Assembly: GCA_017311315.1 (NCBI GenBank)
Contig: CM029672.1
Coordinates: 6,986,463-7,050,462 of the forward strand
From: Dendrocalamus latiflorus
Taxonomy: Eukaryota > Streptophyta > Magnoliopsida > Poales > Poaceae
Length of the DNA stretch: 64,000 nucleotides
Reading direction: 5' to 3'
Positions 34,061 to 45,679 of this stretch are shown here, piece after piece (within the stretch, counting starts at the first letter, position 1; each line of letters begins with the position of its first letter). Both the position numbers and the translations under genes were made by a program. The notes beneath the pieces were generated by a model that was given only the letters and a program-made list of their open reading frames with translations, was not told the origin of the DNA and made no database searches.

Positions 34061-34343
34061 ATTAGGAAATAAAGATTAGTTTCTATTTGAGTTAGAGATT
34101 AGTTTCCTTTTGTTAAGAGATATAATTAGAGATATGTTATTAGTTTCTATATTTGAGAGAGATATGATTAGATTCTATCTGTTAAGGTGAGCTCATCTAT
34201 ATAAGAGGGGTTACCGTATGCTATTAGAATCAAACAGAGAAATATCAAAGTCTTCCTCGTCTATAGTCTCTCTCCTTCTACGCCGACACCATCCGGCCAT
34301 CCTTTTGGTGGTGTTTACGCTCTATGAACTAAGGTTCATGACA
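34060..34343 (+). repeat. LTR of a truncated retrotransposon
   Basis: The segment starts ATTAGGAAATAAAGATTAG, contains CTATATAAGAGG (TATA, about 34194-34205), and ends TTCATGACA just before a PBS. No second copy is present in the window, so the element is truncated. Confidence 0.6.
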
Positions 34344-34346
34344 ACT

Positions 34347-34358
34347 TGGTATCAGAGC
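34347..34358 (+). other. Primer-binding site (initiator-Met type)
   Basis: TGGTATCAGAGC lies three bases after the LTR end, identical to the PBS of the gypsy element at 6571. Confidence 0.8.
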
Positions 34359-34373
34359 AGTCAATCCCTTACC

Positions 34374-34814
34374 ATGACTTCTGCTACCATGGTTTTTGCG
34401 ACTCGTCCTGCTGCCGAGTCGTTGGCCATAATAAAAGCTAACGCCAACAAGATGGCCAGCATCAACAAGGAGTTGGTGGACATCTTCCTCAACATACATG
34501 CCATCTTTGAGGAGATCGAGAATCAGAGGAAGGTGCAACGCGAGACGGCAGCAGCACCCAAGCCTTCAAAAACAGCCGACATCGACTTGGACGAGGCTGA
34601 CATTCTGCCTGCCGCATTGCCTCCCTCTAATGACGAGGAGGATGAGGCTGTCCTCGCCCCCGTCGCCGAGCTCACTGGCCACAGCGAGGGCGCGCCCAAC
34701 CGAGGAGCCATGCTGAAGAACGGGGAAGAAGGAGAAGATGCAGCGGTCAGACCAGAACGGCGAGACCCCGGAGTCCCTCGCCGCCTGGGATGCCGCCTGC
34801 CTGCGCCGCCTTGA
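34374..34814 (+). CDS. Short retrotransposon ORF after the PBS (146 aa)
   Basis: The frame starts at the first good ATG after the PBS and encodes a helical N-terminal half (IIKANANKMASINKELVDIF, then EEIENQRKVQRE) and an acidic middle (DIDLDEADILP, NDEEDEAVL). It resembles the start of a retrotransposon gag-like polyprotein but has no capsid or zinc-knuckle motif. It stops in GC-rich sequence at 34814. It may be the remaining N-terminus of a truncated element. Confidence 0.4.
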   Translation: MTSATMVFATRPAAESLAIIKANANKMASINKELVDIFLNIHAIFEEIENQRKVQRETAAAPKPSKTADIDLDEADILPAALPPSNDEEDEAVLAPVAELTGHSEGAPNRGAMLKNGEEGEDAAVRPERRDPGVPRRLGCRLPAPP

Positions 34815-37175
34815 CCAACCACCGTCGCCCGGCATTGGCGCCCGGCATTGGCCAACGCCGTCGAGACGTCTTCTGTCACCGCCGGTCCCTGCCGTCAGCC
34901 GTAGCCCCTGCCGCCTCGCGTTGCTGCTGTGCCGCCGCCACTGCTCGGGCCGTCTCCGCCCGAGCCGCCGCCGTCGCATGGGCCGTCTCCGCTTGTGCCG
35001 CCGCCGCCGCCCAGGCCACCTCCACCCGTGTCACAGCCGCCGCCGCCCGGTCCACCTCCGCTACTCAATAGTGCAGGGATAGAAAATACATGCAAAATGA
35101 TGGGGAAATGATAATGTCAACTTTGTTTTGGCCATCCATTGTAGCAACAGAATCAAATTGCTAGACTTGTCGTCTTCCCCAACCCAGCATTGTTGACCAA
35201 GGTGATTGTTTTGCACTTTTCACTCCTATCAAGCCAAGGAGATACACGTGGTGAGACAGCGTCCACTTGAAAGGTGCTATATGGATGGCGAAATTGGTCG
35301 TTCAAAGGGAAAGGAAGAGAACTGACCGCCCAGTTAGGCCAAGCATAACAGAGAGGAAGATGTAGTAGGCTGGCTGACTCTGATACTCTGATACTGTCTG
35401 TTTTTCTTTTTTCGTTGTACATTTTTACCAGCACAGAAAGAAAGATAGAAAGAAAGGAATGCACCACCCAAGATCATGAACTGGATTCTTTTGTTTGTAC
35501 TTCACACTGGTTTTGCAAAGAGCATTACTGTAAGTGTCAACTTTTAACTGAAAACATCTTGTATTCCTGTCCTGTGCAAACTCTGGAAGTTTGAGTGCTT
35601 TTTGCATGGGAAACAATGTGGGGGCGAATTTGAGAGCAGATTCGTACTGCTGTCAATGGCTTCTTTTCTGAACCTGTACATTGTATGCATCGTTTGGATT
35701 CAACGCAGTTCTGTTTCAAAATTGTAACTGAACAACCGATTCTCTGACGAAATGGCCACTCCAATCAGGCCATCAACTGTGTAACTTGCATGTAGCCGCT
35801 GCTTAATTGGTTCACCCATTTCTCTCATGCTGTTTCTTAGCGAAAAAATTTATCCCGGCCGGTGTTAAATCCAAGTTGTTTCAGCTCCCCGCCTCGGCAC
35901 TGTTTCAAAATCGCTGGGCACGTGAAAATTTCGAACAAAAATTCAGAGCTGCCCGCCCAAAAAAGTTTGGTCTGTCTATGCCTCAATTGACTCTGTTCTT
36001 TGATGAAATCAGTCAGACTCTTGAGCCACTGAAATCCAACGAACCCAGCCGCCCTCAGCTACTCCATGCCGCTAGCCACCACCCCACCGAGCGCAACACC
36101 TCCCCGCCGCCTCGTCGGTGTTTCCTCCAACACCGGCAAGGCCTTCCGTTGAGCCCCTCGGCCGCCGCTGCCTCCTCCTGCGCCATCACCTCCTGCCTCC
36201 TCTCCTCCTTTGCTGCATCTCAACCTTTCGCCACCACCGCCGCCGCCCTTCTTCCCCATCTCCGACGCCGCCGGATTTGCCAGTGCCGCCTTCTAATTGC
36301 TCGTCGGCGCTTTCCACCTCCACTGCCCTCCTCCAATCCCACTGCCGAGGTGACGCCACCATCGCTTCAATGCACCGTCGCTGCCACTACCCGCCGCCAC
36401 CCCAGCCAGTGGGTACCCCCAACCGGTGAACATTAACCCTAACTCAACACCTCTGTTGAAAATGCTGCTGCCAGCGGCCAGAGAAAAAGACAATGGGAAG
36501 TCTTGCCGGATCTTCAGCGAAGATGGAGATAGAGGGAGGTAGGAGCACGAATCTTAATTGAAAACGAATGGTATGAAATTTGATTAATTTCCCTCCAAAA
36601 ACAATCAAATATTGTATAGCACTTCCATTTATTATTTTGCATCCCAAAACCTTGCACGTGATCCAAGAATAACTACACACTTGACCAAGATGCGAATATG
36701 CGATGGTTAGTAAACATGAACTCACCCAGGCAACCGTAACTCGAGATATCTCGAGATGTTCTCACGCCTAACTCGACATGCTCGAACAATGCTCAATGCC
36801 ATACATGAATTTCACAGCTGATTCCGGTATCACCCAAGTGAACGATTCAAGAATTGTGACCATAATTATTTGCCACAACCAAGAAAGAACACATCCAAAC
36901 ACCAATTGAGAATTTGAACAGCGAAGTAGAGTAGATTTAGCAAGTCATCCAAAGATGCACCTTTATATAACGTAGAAACAAATTACAGTGCAACTAATCC
37001 TTGTCGACACAAAAATACACCTTAGTTTAGCATCGGTACAAGCACAATTCAGCAACAAATAGTAACCTCCTACTAGAACGCAACACCTAGGCAGCCTAGA
37101 ACACACGCTGCTACACACTGGTACTAACAGCATCCACAGCCATCACCGCCGCCGCCGCCGGAATAGCGTCAGGTT
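34815..37175. other. GC-rich low-complexity DNA and H2A 3' flank
   Basis: 34815-35060 and 36050-36400 are CCGCC-rich with long open frames in several registers on both strands, an expected effect of the composition. 35.1-36.0 kb and 36.4-37.1 kb are ordinary AT-rich intergenic DNA. The 3' UTR of the first H2A gene should lie just below 37176. Confidence 0.45.
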
Positions 37176-37807
37176 CTAGCTGTCGTCGTCGCCGGCCGCG
37201 GCCTTGGCGCTGCCGCCGGCCTTCTTGGGGAGGAGCAGGTTGTGGATGTTGGGCATGACACCACCGCTGGCGATGGTGACCATGCCGAGCAGGCGGGAGA
37301 GCTCCTCGTCATTGCGCACGGCGAGCTGGATGTGGCGCGGCACGATGCGAGTCTTCTTGTTGTCCCTCGCGGCGTTCCCGGCCAGCTCAAGAACCTGTAG
37401 GAAACAGGACAATTCCAACGATTACTCCAAAATCATCCCGATTCCAGCGAACGGGCATCAAAGCATCCCCCCACCCCCCCGGCCCAGAATCGAATCTTTC
37501 GCCGAAACCCCAATTTTTCCCCATGGAAAACCCTAGAATTCTCCCCCAATTCAAGAACCGCAAACCCAACTGGTACAATTATGCACCACCCAGAACCAAA
37601 AATCACAATTCCACATACCTCGGCAGCGAGGTATTCAAGCACGGCGGCGAGGTAGACCGGGGCACCGGCGCCGACCCTCTCGGCGTACTTGCCAGCCTTG
37701 AGGAACCGCGCGATCCTGCCGACGGGGAACTGGAGCCCGGCCTTGGAGCTCCGCGATATGGCCTTCTTGGCGGCTCCCGAGCCGATCGCCTTGCCCCTCC
37801 CAGCCAT
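37176..37807 (-). CDS. Histone H2A (gene 1), two exons
   Basis: Exon 1 is 37619-37807 (63 codons) and exon 2 is 37176-37394 (72 codons plus stop). They are separated by a 224-bp phase-0 intron (GTATGT...CTACAG). The 135-residue product starts [16 protein letters not shown], carries the H2A signature AGLQFPVGR and the acidic-patch region ([30 protein letters not shown]), and ends AAAGDDDS. It lacks the C-terminal SQEF of H2A.X and the SPKK repeats of the H2A.W class, so it is a canonical replication-type H2A of the nucleosome core. A second H2A gene in the same orientation, with its intron at the same codon, lies 2.6 kb upstream, indicating tandem duplication. No defect is seen. Confidence 0.95.
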
Positions 37808-37931
37808 GGCAAGCTACCTAGGTTTCTGGTTGACAAGCGGAGGCCGCGGCGGAGAAGAGAAGGAAGGTGGAGAAGACGAGAAAGTGAGGAGAGAGCAAGA
37901 GGTACGCGGCTGGTGGAAAGGGTAGGGTGGG

Positions 37932-37940
37932 ATTTTATAG
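37932..37940 (-). promoter_or_regulatory. TATA box of H2A gene 1
   Basis: On the minus strand CTATAAAATC lies about 125 bp upstream of the ATG and about 30 bp downstream of the histone type I element. Confidence 0.7.
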
Positions 37941-37967
37941 GGGACGGGAGCCAACGAGGGTGGAGGG

Positions 37968-37985
37968 CGCGGATCGGTGACGTGG
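37968..37985 (-). promoter_or_regulatory. Plant histone type I element (hexamer plus reversed octamer)
   Basis: On the minus strand the sequence is CCACGTCACCGATCCGCG, an exact match to the plant histone type I motif CCACGTCANCGATCCGCG. This motif combines the ACGTCA hexamer with the reversed CGCGGATC octamer. In wheat and other plant histone promoters it gives S-phase and meristem expression. Its place just upstream of the TATA box is the usual one. Confidence 0.85.
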
Positions 37986-38195
37986 CGGGGAGTCGTGGGC
38001 CCCACTCCTCTCTGCCAGATCGGGCCTCTCTTTTTTTCCCCTTCTTGGCTGCGAGGTCCGTGCAAATGCGATAAATTCGGAAGCTAACGGTTTAGCGAAA
38101 GTTTGGACTGCGATGCAGAATTGCAGATTCATGCTTGAGACAATGAAATTATTTCTGTGTGGGAGTGCAATGAAAAAATGTTTCCACATCACTTA

Positions 38196-38424
38196 GAGCA
38201 TCTTCAATAGTGACTTATGAGCTAGCTCTAAGCATATTATTTCATATTTTAATAGAAGAGAGAGAAAAGATATCTCTTGATCAAGAGTTAGTCTCATACA
38301 CATATTCCAAGATTATGAGAGTGTCATGTGAGGCTATTTATGTTATGAGCTATGTGCTAAAAGTTAGTACTATTGGAGAAGTTGTCTTAGAGCTAGTAAC
38401 TAGCTCATACTGTTGGAGATGCTC
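38196..38424. mobile_element. Tourist-like MITE (229 bp) with TTA TSD
   Basis: The left end GAGCATCTTCAATAGTGAC pairs with the right end ACTGTTGGAGATGCTC. Both sides are flanked by TTA (38193-38195 and 38425-38427), as expected for PIF/Harbinger MITEs. Confidence 0.75.
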
Positions 38425-38459
38425 TTATCAATGCCACGTGAAGTTATTTATAGGTTTAT

Positions 38460-39162
38460 TTTTTTCGATGCGGCTGATGATTTTTATTCTTAGAGCAAAT
38501 AATTATGTGAATAGACCGAATGACGATAAACCTATTATCCTAAATCCTAATAAGACACTTTGACAACATAAAAAACCATTCAATTTATTTATTCGAAGAA
38601 AATTATAAGCTGAAAAAATCCATCCAAACATAATGTAGTCACTTATAGCGAAACACACACTATGATTTTTTTTCCTTGCACTTCCTGCCCCATTTCCCAC
38701 ATAATCCAGATTACGAGGGAATCAACCATTCAATGGACAAATTCTGTTTGCATTTTGTTTTTACTTCTTTGAAAGTCAAAAAATAAAATATCGAAATGGA
38801 ACACTCTAATGCATTTTTTCGATGCGGCTAATGATTTTTATTCTTAGAGCAAATAATTATGTGAATAGACCGAATGACGATAAACCTATTATCCTAAATC
38901 CTAATAAGACACTTTGACAAAATAAAAAACTATTCAATTTATTTATTCGAAGAAAATTATAAGCTGAAAAAATCCATCCAAACATAATGTAGTCACTTAT
39001 AGCGAAACACACACTATGATTTTTTTTCCTTGCACTTCCTGCCCCATTTCCCACATAATCCAGATTACGAGGGAATCAACCATTCAATGGACAAATTCTG
39101 TTTGCATTTTGTTTTTACTTCTTTGAAAGTCAAAAAATAAAATATCGAAATGGAACACTCTT
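38460..39162. repeat. Tandem duplication of ~349 bp (period 354)
   Basis: 38460-38808 and 38814-39162 are nearly identical; I count about three substitutions. They are separated by about five bases. Matching 65-codon open frames on the minus strand are a consequence of the duplication. The unit matches no element I know. Confidence 0.9.
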
Positions 39163-40429
39163 TAAACAGATTTTCTAAACAGCTTCCCAAGTTTAAAACT
39201 AGGTGTGACATCTATGCCAACGACTCCAATCTCTGCTGTCATATAAAAAAAGCAGAGACAAAAACTATCAATTGTAGCAAAAAATATAAGCCGTAGCTAA
39301 AAACACATCCCAAACATCGCTAGTCCTCAAACCAGTGTCTGCCCTGAGCAAGTTTCCCCACAAGAGAAGTGACAAACCGACATGTCAAACAACCTCATTC
39401 TGAAACCCTACAAAACAAAAAAAACTTCGAGAATTCAAAGACACCCAGAAGCTGTTAAAAAGTCTCGTATATTGATATAGACGGCAGTTATCATAAATTA
39501 AAGTCAATTTATAAAATAATTTATCTACACAACTGTCTATAATAATTTTATACAATTAATAAGTTATCCATATAGTTCTCTATATAATAATTTAATAATT
39601 AAAAAACTATTTATTAGACCAACTCTTAAATACTAAACAATAGATGTCTTCTTTTTCACTTGTGAGTTATGCTACACTATTTTAACTTTTAAATAATGCA
39701 TTTTTAAAATAAGGTAAATAGAAAAATTGTAGTAAAAATATACTGAATTCAACTGTACCAATCAAAATCAAATACAATTATTTTTCTCAATATACTAACT
39801 CTTACAAACAATCAAAATTCAAAAATTTAAACCATAAGCTACAACAAAAAAAATCCAACACTACACTATCGGAGAATAGAATCTACTGCACTACACCATT
39901 GGAGAATAAAATATAGTTCTTCCATTCCGCAGCACATAAGCCTAATCTCCACTTCGCCGGAATAACGAGGAAGGAAGACAAATCACATCGCCTCTTGCTG
40001 TCTTGCATAACATAAAACAGACCACCCTACGCACATTATTCGCAAGAATTTTGGTACTTCAAACCACAATTTCTGAATCGCACAAGGCAAATCGCAGTGA
40101 GAGACACAAGAACGCATCAAGGAGGAATCAAATGATGTCATAGCTTGAAGTTTCAATTTCTTCCCCATTTCGTCAACCATTAAACTTGAACCCCAACAAG
40201 ATCCAACACCTGGCTTACATCTGAGTTAATCACCCAAAAAATAGCCATATTCACAACCATCGAACAACCAAATTAACCAGCCAAGAATTAGCATTCTCCT
40301 ACGGCTTAACGCGACAGCCAAGAAATCCAGACGAACAGCTAGACCATTCCTACGAAACCAGTAACAACTCCTTGCGATACAGTGGGATCGATCCAGGCGG
40401 ACGCGGCGAGGGAGGAGGACGAGGGGGGC
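39163..40429. other. AT-rich intergenic DNA between the H2A genes
   Basis: Nothing gene-like is seen. The part nearest 40430 should contain the 3' UTR of H2A gene 2. Confidence 0.5.
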
Positions 40430-41224
40430 TCAGTTGTCGTCGTCGTCAACGCCGGAGGCCTTGGAGGAGGCCTTCTTGGGGAGGAGGTGCTGGTGGATGT
40501 TAGGCATCACGCCGCCGCTCGCGATGGTGGCGCCGCCGAGCAACTTGGTCAGTTCCTCGTCGTTCCGAACCGCGAGCTGGATGTGGCGCGGTACGATGCG
40601 GGACTTCTTGTTGTCCCTCGCCGCGTTCCCGGCGAGCTCCAGGACCTGGTGAAAAGGGGGGAGGACGACGAGATTAGAACAAGAAATTGCACATCATCCA
40701 TGGGGAGGTTACAAGCAGGAATGCCACAAATCTACAAGAAAGCACGTAAATTTAGCCACATTTGTACATCAAGAGACCAAATCTTCGCGAATTCGAACGC
40801 GAATCTGATGGTTAATTTCAGAATAGCAGAGATTCCAAAGCATTAATTGGCGCAGCAACTAATTTCCCCAACATTATCACGCTACGAGGCGATCAATCCA
40901 CAGTACGGACAGAACCGTACGAATCAGATCTAAGAACGCCCAAACATCGACATCTAAACGGACCCACGAACCAGATCAAGGCAACAGAACACCCCCCCCC
41001 CCCCCCCCCAAAAAAATCGAGGATAGACGGTGTACCTCAGCGGCGAGGTACTCCAGAACGGCGGAGAGATAGACGGGAGCGCCGGCGCCGACGCGCTCGG
41101 CGTACTTGCCGGCCTTGAGGAACCTCGCGATCCTGCCCACCGGGAACTGCAGCCCGGCCTTGGAGCTCCTCGACGTCGCTTTCTTCGCCGCGCCGGCACC
41201 GATCGCCTTCCCACGACCCGCCAT
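40430..41224 (-). CDS. Histone H2A (gene 2), two exons
   Basis: Exon 1 is 41036-41224 (63 codons) and exon 2 is 40430-40645 (71 codons plus stop). The 390-bp phase-0 intron is at the same position as in gene 1. The 134-residue product starts [18 protein letters not shown], keeps AGLQFPVGR and the acidic patch, and differs from gene 1 mainly in the C-terminus (ELTKLLGGATI, HQHLLPKKASSKASGVDDDDN). No SQEF or SPKK motif is present. The ATG at 41224 was chosen because the H2A N-terminus starts exactly there; upstream codons in frame are not H2A. An 18-base poly-C run (40992-41009) lies in the intron. A copia element sits 257 bp upstream. Confidence 0.95.
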
Positions 41225-41333
41225 CTCACCAACCAATCGACGACGACGAGAACACGCTACAGGAATCCGGCTGCGTGAGGAGGCGAAGGCGGAGGGCGCG
41301 AGAGAGATGCAGATGCGGGAGAGACCTGGGATC

Positions 41334-41388
41334 ATATATAGGGGCGGGGGCACGGGGCGGCAGCCAATGGGAGGCGATCACGCGGATC
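41334..41388 (-). promoter_or_regulatory. H2A gene 2 promoter: TATA, CCAAT and histone octamer
   Basis: On the minus strand a TATATATGA box (about 41334-41341) lies about 110 bp upstream of the ATG. An inverted CCAAT (41364-41368) follows, and GATCCGCG, the reversed histone octamer, is at 41381-41388. Further up, CGTTGGAAC at 41410-41418 resembles the reversed nonamer CATCCAACG. The hexamer of gene 1 is missing here. Confidence 0.75.
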
Positions 41389-41480
41389 GTAAATGGTTGC
41401 CGTCCGATGCGTTGGAACGGACGGTGGATACAAGGGGCGCGAGGATTTCGATACGGGGGCGGGGCGGAGGTTTTCGTTTT

Positions 41481-41664
41481 TGTTGCAAGAGAAAGAGTAG
41501 TGAATGTGATGAACTGTTGATCCATTCATTAGTTTAGAATTTGTACATATTGATACATATACATAGATGATCATGGGGTGGTTTGAATAGATGTCTGTCT
41601 GAAAAGACATCTGTACATGAAGGCACCTATATATTTGGGCACCTTTTACTTTTTGCATTTAACA
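41481..41664 (-). repeat. 3' LTR of copia element 1
   Basis: The LTR reads TGTTAAATGC...CTTGCAACA on the minus strand. It differs from the partner LTR by about 11 substitutions, ten of them transitions, plus a small indel region near its end. Confidence 0.95.
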
Positions 41665-41999
41665 CTCCCCCTTGACCAATGTATATTCATATGATCATCT
41701 TGATTCATCATTTTAGAAAAACTCCTTCAAAACCCTGTAGGGAAAAATATGAGGAGAACCTATAAAGTAGAAATGCCATGAAAAACTCCTTTAAAACCCA
41801 ATAGGAAAATTTAAAAAGAAAATTTGATATGGCATATACATGATTATATATCCTTAAAAAACCCTGTGGTGAAAATAGAGATATAATATATTTATGATTA
41901 CGTTGTCATATTGCCTCATTAAAAACCTTAATGAGAAACCTTCGAGGAAAAACTCATAAAGGGAAAAGAGTACAATATTTATATTGAACGGGTTAAATC

Positions 42000-44900
42000 T
42001 TAGGAGATTTCTCCCCTGATATCTGCAAATCACGTAGTCTTCGCATACCAATTCCACGAACAAATTTTTGGAATGTGAAAATTGGTAATGACTTGGTGAA
42101 TAAGTCCGCGAGATTATCACAAGACTTAGTTTGCAGAATATTTATTTCTCCACTCTCTTCTAATTCATGTGGGTAAAATAATTTAGGTGCAATATGTTTT
42201 GTGATATTGCTCTTTATGTAACCCGTTTGCATTTAGACAACGCAAGCAGCATTATCTTCGTAGATAATGGTAGATGATGCGATAGCACCTATACCACATG
42301 TATGTGGTTAATCATTCTGCGAAGCCATACACATTCACGTGATACTTCATATAATGCAATTATTTTAGAATGATTAGTGGATGTAGCCACTAGGGTCTGT
42401 TTCGAAGACTTCCAAGATATGACTGTTCCACCATATAAAAATACAAAGTCTGTTTGAGATCTGACATTATGGAGATCTGATAAATAGCCAGCATCTGTAT
42501 ATCCTATTAAATCCATATTTTTATTCTTCTGGAAGAATAGACCGAGATCTTTAGTGCCTTGAAGATATCTAAGGATATTCTTCACTCTTACCCAATGTCT
42601 TTTGGTTGGAGCAGCGCCATATCTAGCAGGTAGATTTACTGCAAATATGATATCCAGCCGGGTGCAATTTGCAAGGTACATAAGCGTTCCGATGGCACTG
42701 AGATATGGAACCTCGGGTCCCAATATCTCTTCATTTTCATCTCGGGGTCTAAATGGATCTTTGTCCCTGTCGATAGATCGAACAACCATGGGGGTTTTCG
42801 ATGGATATACTTTATCCATATTGAATTTCTCCAATATTTTCTGAACGTAGGCTGATTGATGCACTGGGGTGCGTGTATGAAGGTGCTCAAGTTGTATACC
42901 TAAGCAATATTTGGTTATATTCAAGTCCTTCATTTCAAATTCCGTCATAAGATGATTACGTGCTTCATCTATATTTTGTGTGTTACCAATGATATTAAGA
43001 TCATCAACATACACAGATATAATACAAAATCATGTTGAGGATCTTTTGATGAACACGCATGGGCAATCATCATTGTTGGAGTACCTCTTTTTGGTTAGGA
43101 ACTCACTTAGTTGGTTGTACCAAATTCTTCCTGGCTGTTTCAAGTCGTATAAAGACTTGTTTAATTTTACACAATACATATTGCGATTTGCGTTTGGATT
43201 CGGAATTGAAATTACATCGGGAACTTTCATGTATATGTCTCAATCAAGTGACCCATAAAGATATCCGGTTACTACATCCATCAACTGAAAATATAGATGA
43301 TTTTGTACTGCCAATGTGATTAAGTATCGGAATGTTATTCCACTCATTACTGGAGAATAAATTTCATTGAAATCAATGTCGGGTCTCTGCGTGAACCCTG
43401 AACCCTTGTGCTACAAGCCTTGCTTTGTATCTCACCACCTCATTGTTTGAAACCGACAGGGAATACTTTGGGAGGTGTATCACATTGGTGAATACATCTC
43501 TTTTCTTTAGCGAGGCTAACTGCTCTTGAATTGCATCCTTCCATTGATTCCAGTTCGAGTGATGTTTGCACTCTGCCATGGTCTTGGGATCTGGATCATT
43601 TTGAAGGTTGTTTGCAATTGTTGTGGAGAAATAAATATCGACAATTGTAGTCTTACGATCGTATGATTCTCCAGAATCAGTATAGTTAGTGGAAATTTCT
43701 TGGACCCCTGATGACTCAATGTTATTTCCCAAAACATTTGAGTCGGGGTATTCCGATGTCCCAGGATCAGTAATTGAGTGCACTGTTGATCTGGGTTTAA
43801 GGATCCTTTGGTGTCTATCAACTTGAGGTTGATCTGCATTTACATTCTTTTGTTTCCTTTGTCGCTTGTTAGAAACTGTATCCGCCATTTGTGCCGTACT
43901 TCTCCCCCTCTTATTTTGAACTTGGAGTTGAATGTTATTTTGCGGTACCTCCACTCTTTCAGGCACATTTCTGGCAGGACTATAGGATTTTGTGACACCC
44001 TTATAATCAGTAAATGCATCTGGCAGGTTATTTGCAACGTTTTGCAAATGAATGAGTTTTTGAACTTGAAATTCAGTCTCTCTGGTACATGGGTCTGAGG
44101 CAGGAATGCCTTGTACATTCCAATTAATTTCCTGTCATTCAGTTTGGTACTTGTTGTCTCCCCCTAATGCCGGGAAATGTTCCTCATTGAATATGCAATC
44201 AGCGTACTGGGCCGTAAACAGGTCCCCTGTTAGGGGCTCGAGGTATTTTATGATTGACGGAGATTTATACCCAACATAGATCCCAAGTTTCCTGTGCGGT
44301 CCCATTGAGGTACGCTGCGGTGGTGAGATCGGTACGTATGTAGCGCAACCGAACTTTCGCAGATGGGAAATATCTGGTGGATTTCCACGTACTAATTGTA
44401 GCGGGGAAGTGCTATGATAAGCAGTTGGACGCAATTGGATTAAGTCAGTATCGTGTAAAACTGCATGACCCCAACATGATGTTGGTAAGTTGCAATTCTG
44501 TAGTAATGGTCTTGCAATGAGCTTGATTCTCTTGATAAGAGATTCTGCTAAACTATTTTGTGTATGGACATATGGAACAGAGTGTTGAATTTGTATCCCA
44601 AAAGCCATACAATCGTCGTTGAAGGTATGGTATGAAAATTCAGCAGCATTATCCATTCGAATTGATTGAATTCGATATTCAGGGTAATGTGCTCGTAATT
44701 GGATAATTTGACCAATTAACTTAGCAAATGCATGGTTTCGTGTGGATAAAAGACACACGTGTGACCATATAGTAGATGCGTCAATTAGAACCACGAAGTA
44801 TCTGAACGGTCCAAACAATGGTTGTATAGGATCACATATATCTCCTTGAATGCGTTCAAGGAATTTAAGTGGTTCAGCTCTGATTTTAAGATAAGAGGGT

Positions 44901-45510
44901 CTTAAAATCAATTTTCAGGTGGCACATGAAGTACACACAAAATCTGAGGATTCCAGAAATTTTGTTTTATGGTATGTATGACCAATTGAATTGTTAAGAA
45001 TTTTTCTCATCATTCCAATGCCTGAATGGCCAAGGCGATCATGCCATGTTTGGAATGTGTTAGTATTTTAGAAAATTACTTTATACGCAATATGTTGAAT
45101 GGGTTTGATGTATGTATAGTACAATCCGGAGTCTAAAGATGGAATTTTTTTAGTACTTGTTTGCCATATCCGTTGTGTTTGGTTAAGAGGAGATATTCCT
45201 CTTTGTTGTCATTTCGGGTTTCAACATGGAAACCATTCTGACGGATCTCTATAACTGAGTAGGGTACGTGTTGAATCGGGATACAAGAGTGCATCCTCAA
45301 TTTCCAATTGTGTATACATAGGGAGAGTGATAGAGGCGCGACCAGAGCCTACTATCGTTGCATCGCGTCCATCGATGGTTAAAACATTTCATTTCCTCCT
45401 AGTAAGAGTCAGGAAATATTTTGTGTCCCTAAGTATAGAGTTTGTGGTACCACTGTCCACAAGGCATAATTACTCCTCCATTGGATCGACTCCAAAAATT
45501 TATATACACA
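42000..45510 (-). pseudogene. pol of copia element 1, broken
   Basis: The protease motif DSGTTNS is near 45455. Integrase is in a clean 258-codon block (44135-44911) with RIQGDICDPIQPL, LIDAST and RMDNAAEF. The linker region is at 43373-44047, and reverse transcriptase has YVDDLNIIGN at 43000. RNase H (DAGYLSDLHN) and the C-terminal TKSCDNLADLFTKSLP follow to about 42000. Stops and frame changes separate these blocks, for example between 44911 and 45400 and around 43020-43370. The enzyme cannot be made as one chain. Confidence 0.85.
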
Positions 45511-45679
45511 AAAGAAGAATTTTAATGAAATTTTTATAGTATATATAGAATACATACAAACTTTATTTGCAATACCGAATATGTTCGATATATGATTGTA
45601 GCATACAAGCTTACAATATAGATGACAACATTATTTATATTACAACACTATGGTACTTAGAAACTATGGTACTAGGAGT

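Noticed and set aside
34523..35095. Ala/Pro/Arg- and Gly-rich frames on both strands
   Set aside because: CCGCC-rich low-complexity DNA produces them in every register.
35807..36436. 209-codon plus-strand frame
   Set aside because: Low-complexity Ser/Pro/Ala sequence with no motif, and antisense frames are open as well.
37176..41224. H2A.X or H2A.W variant identity for the two H2A genes
   Set aside because: Neither has the SQEF terminus nor SPKK-type repeats, so both are canonical H2A.
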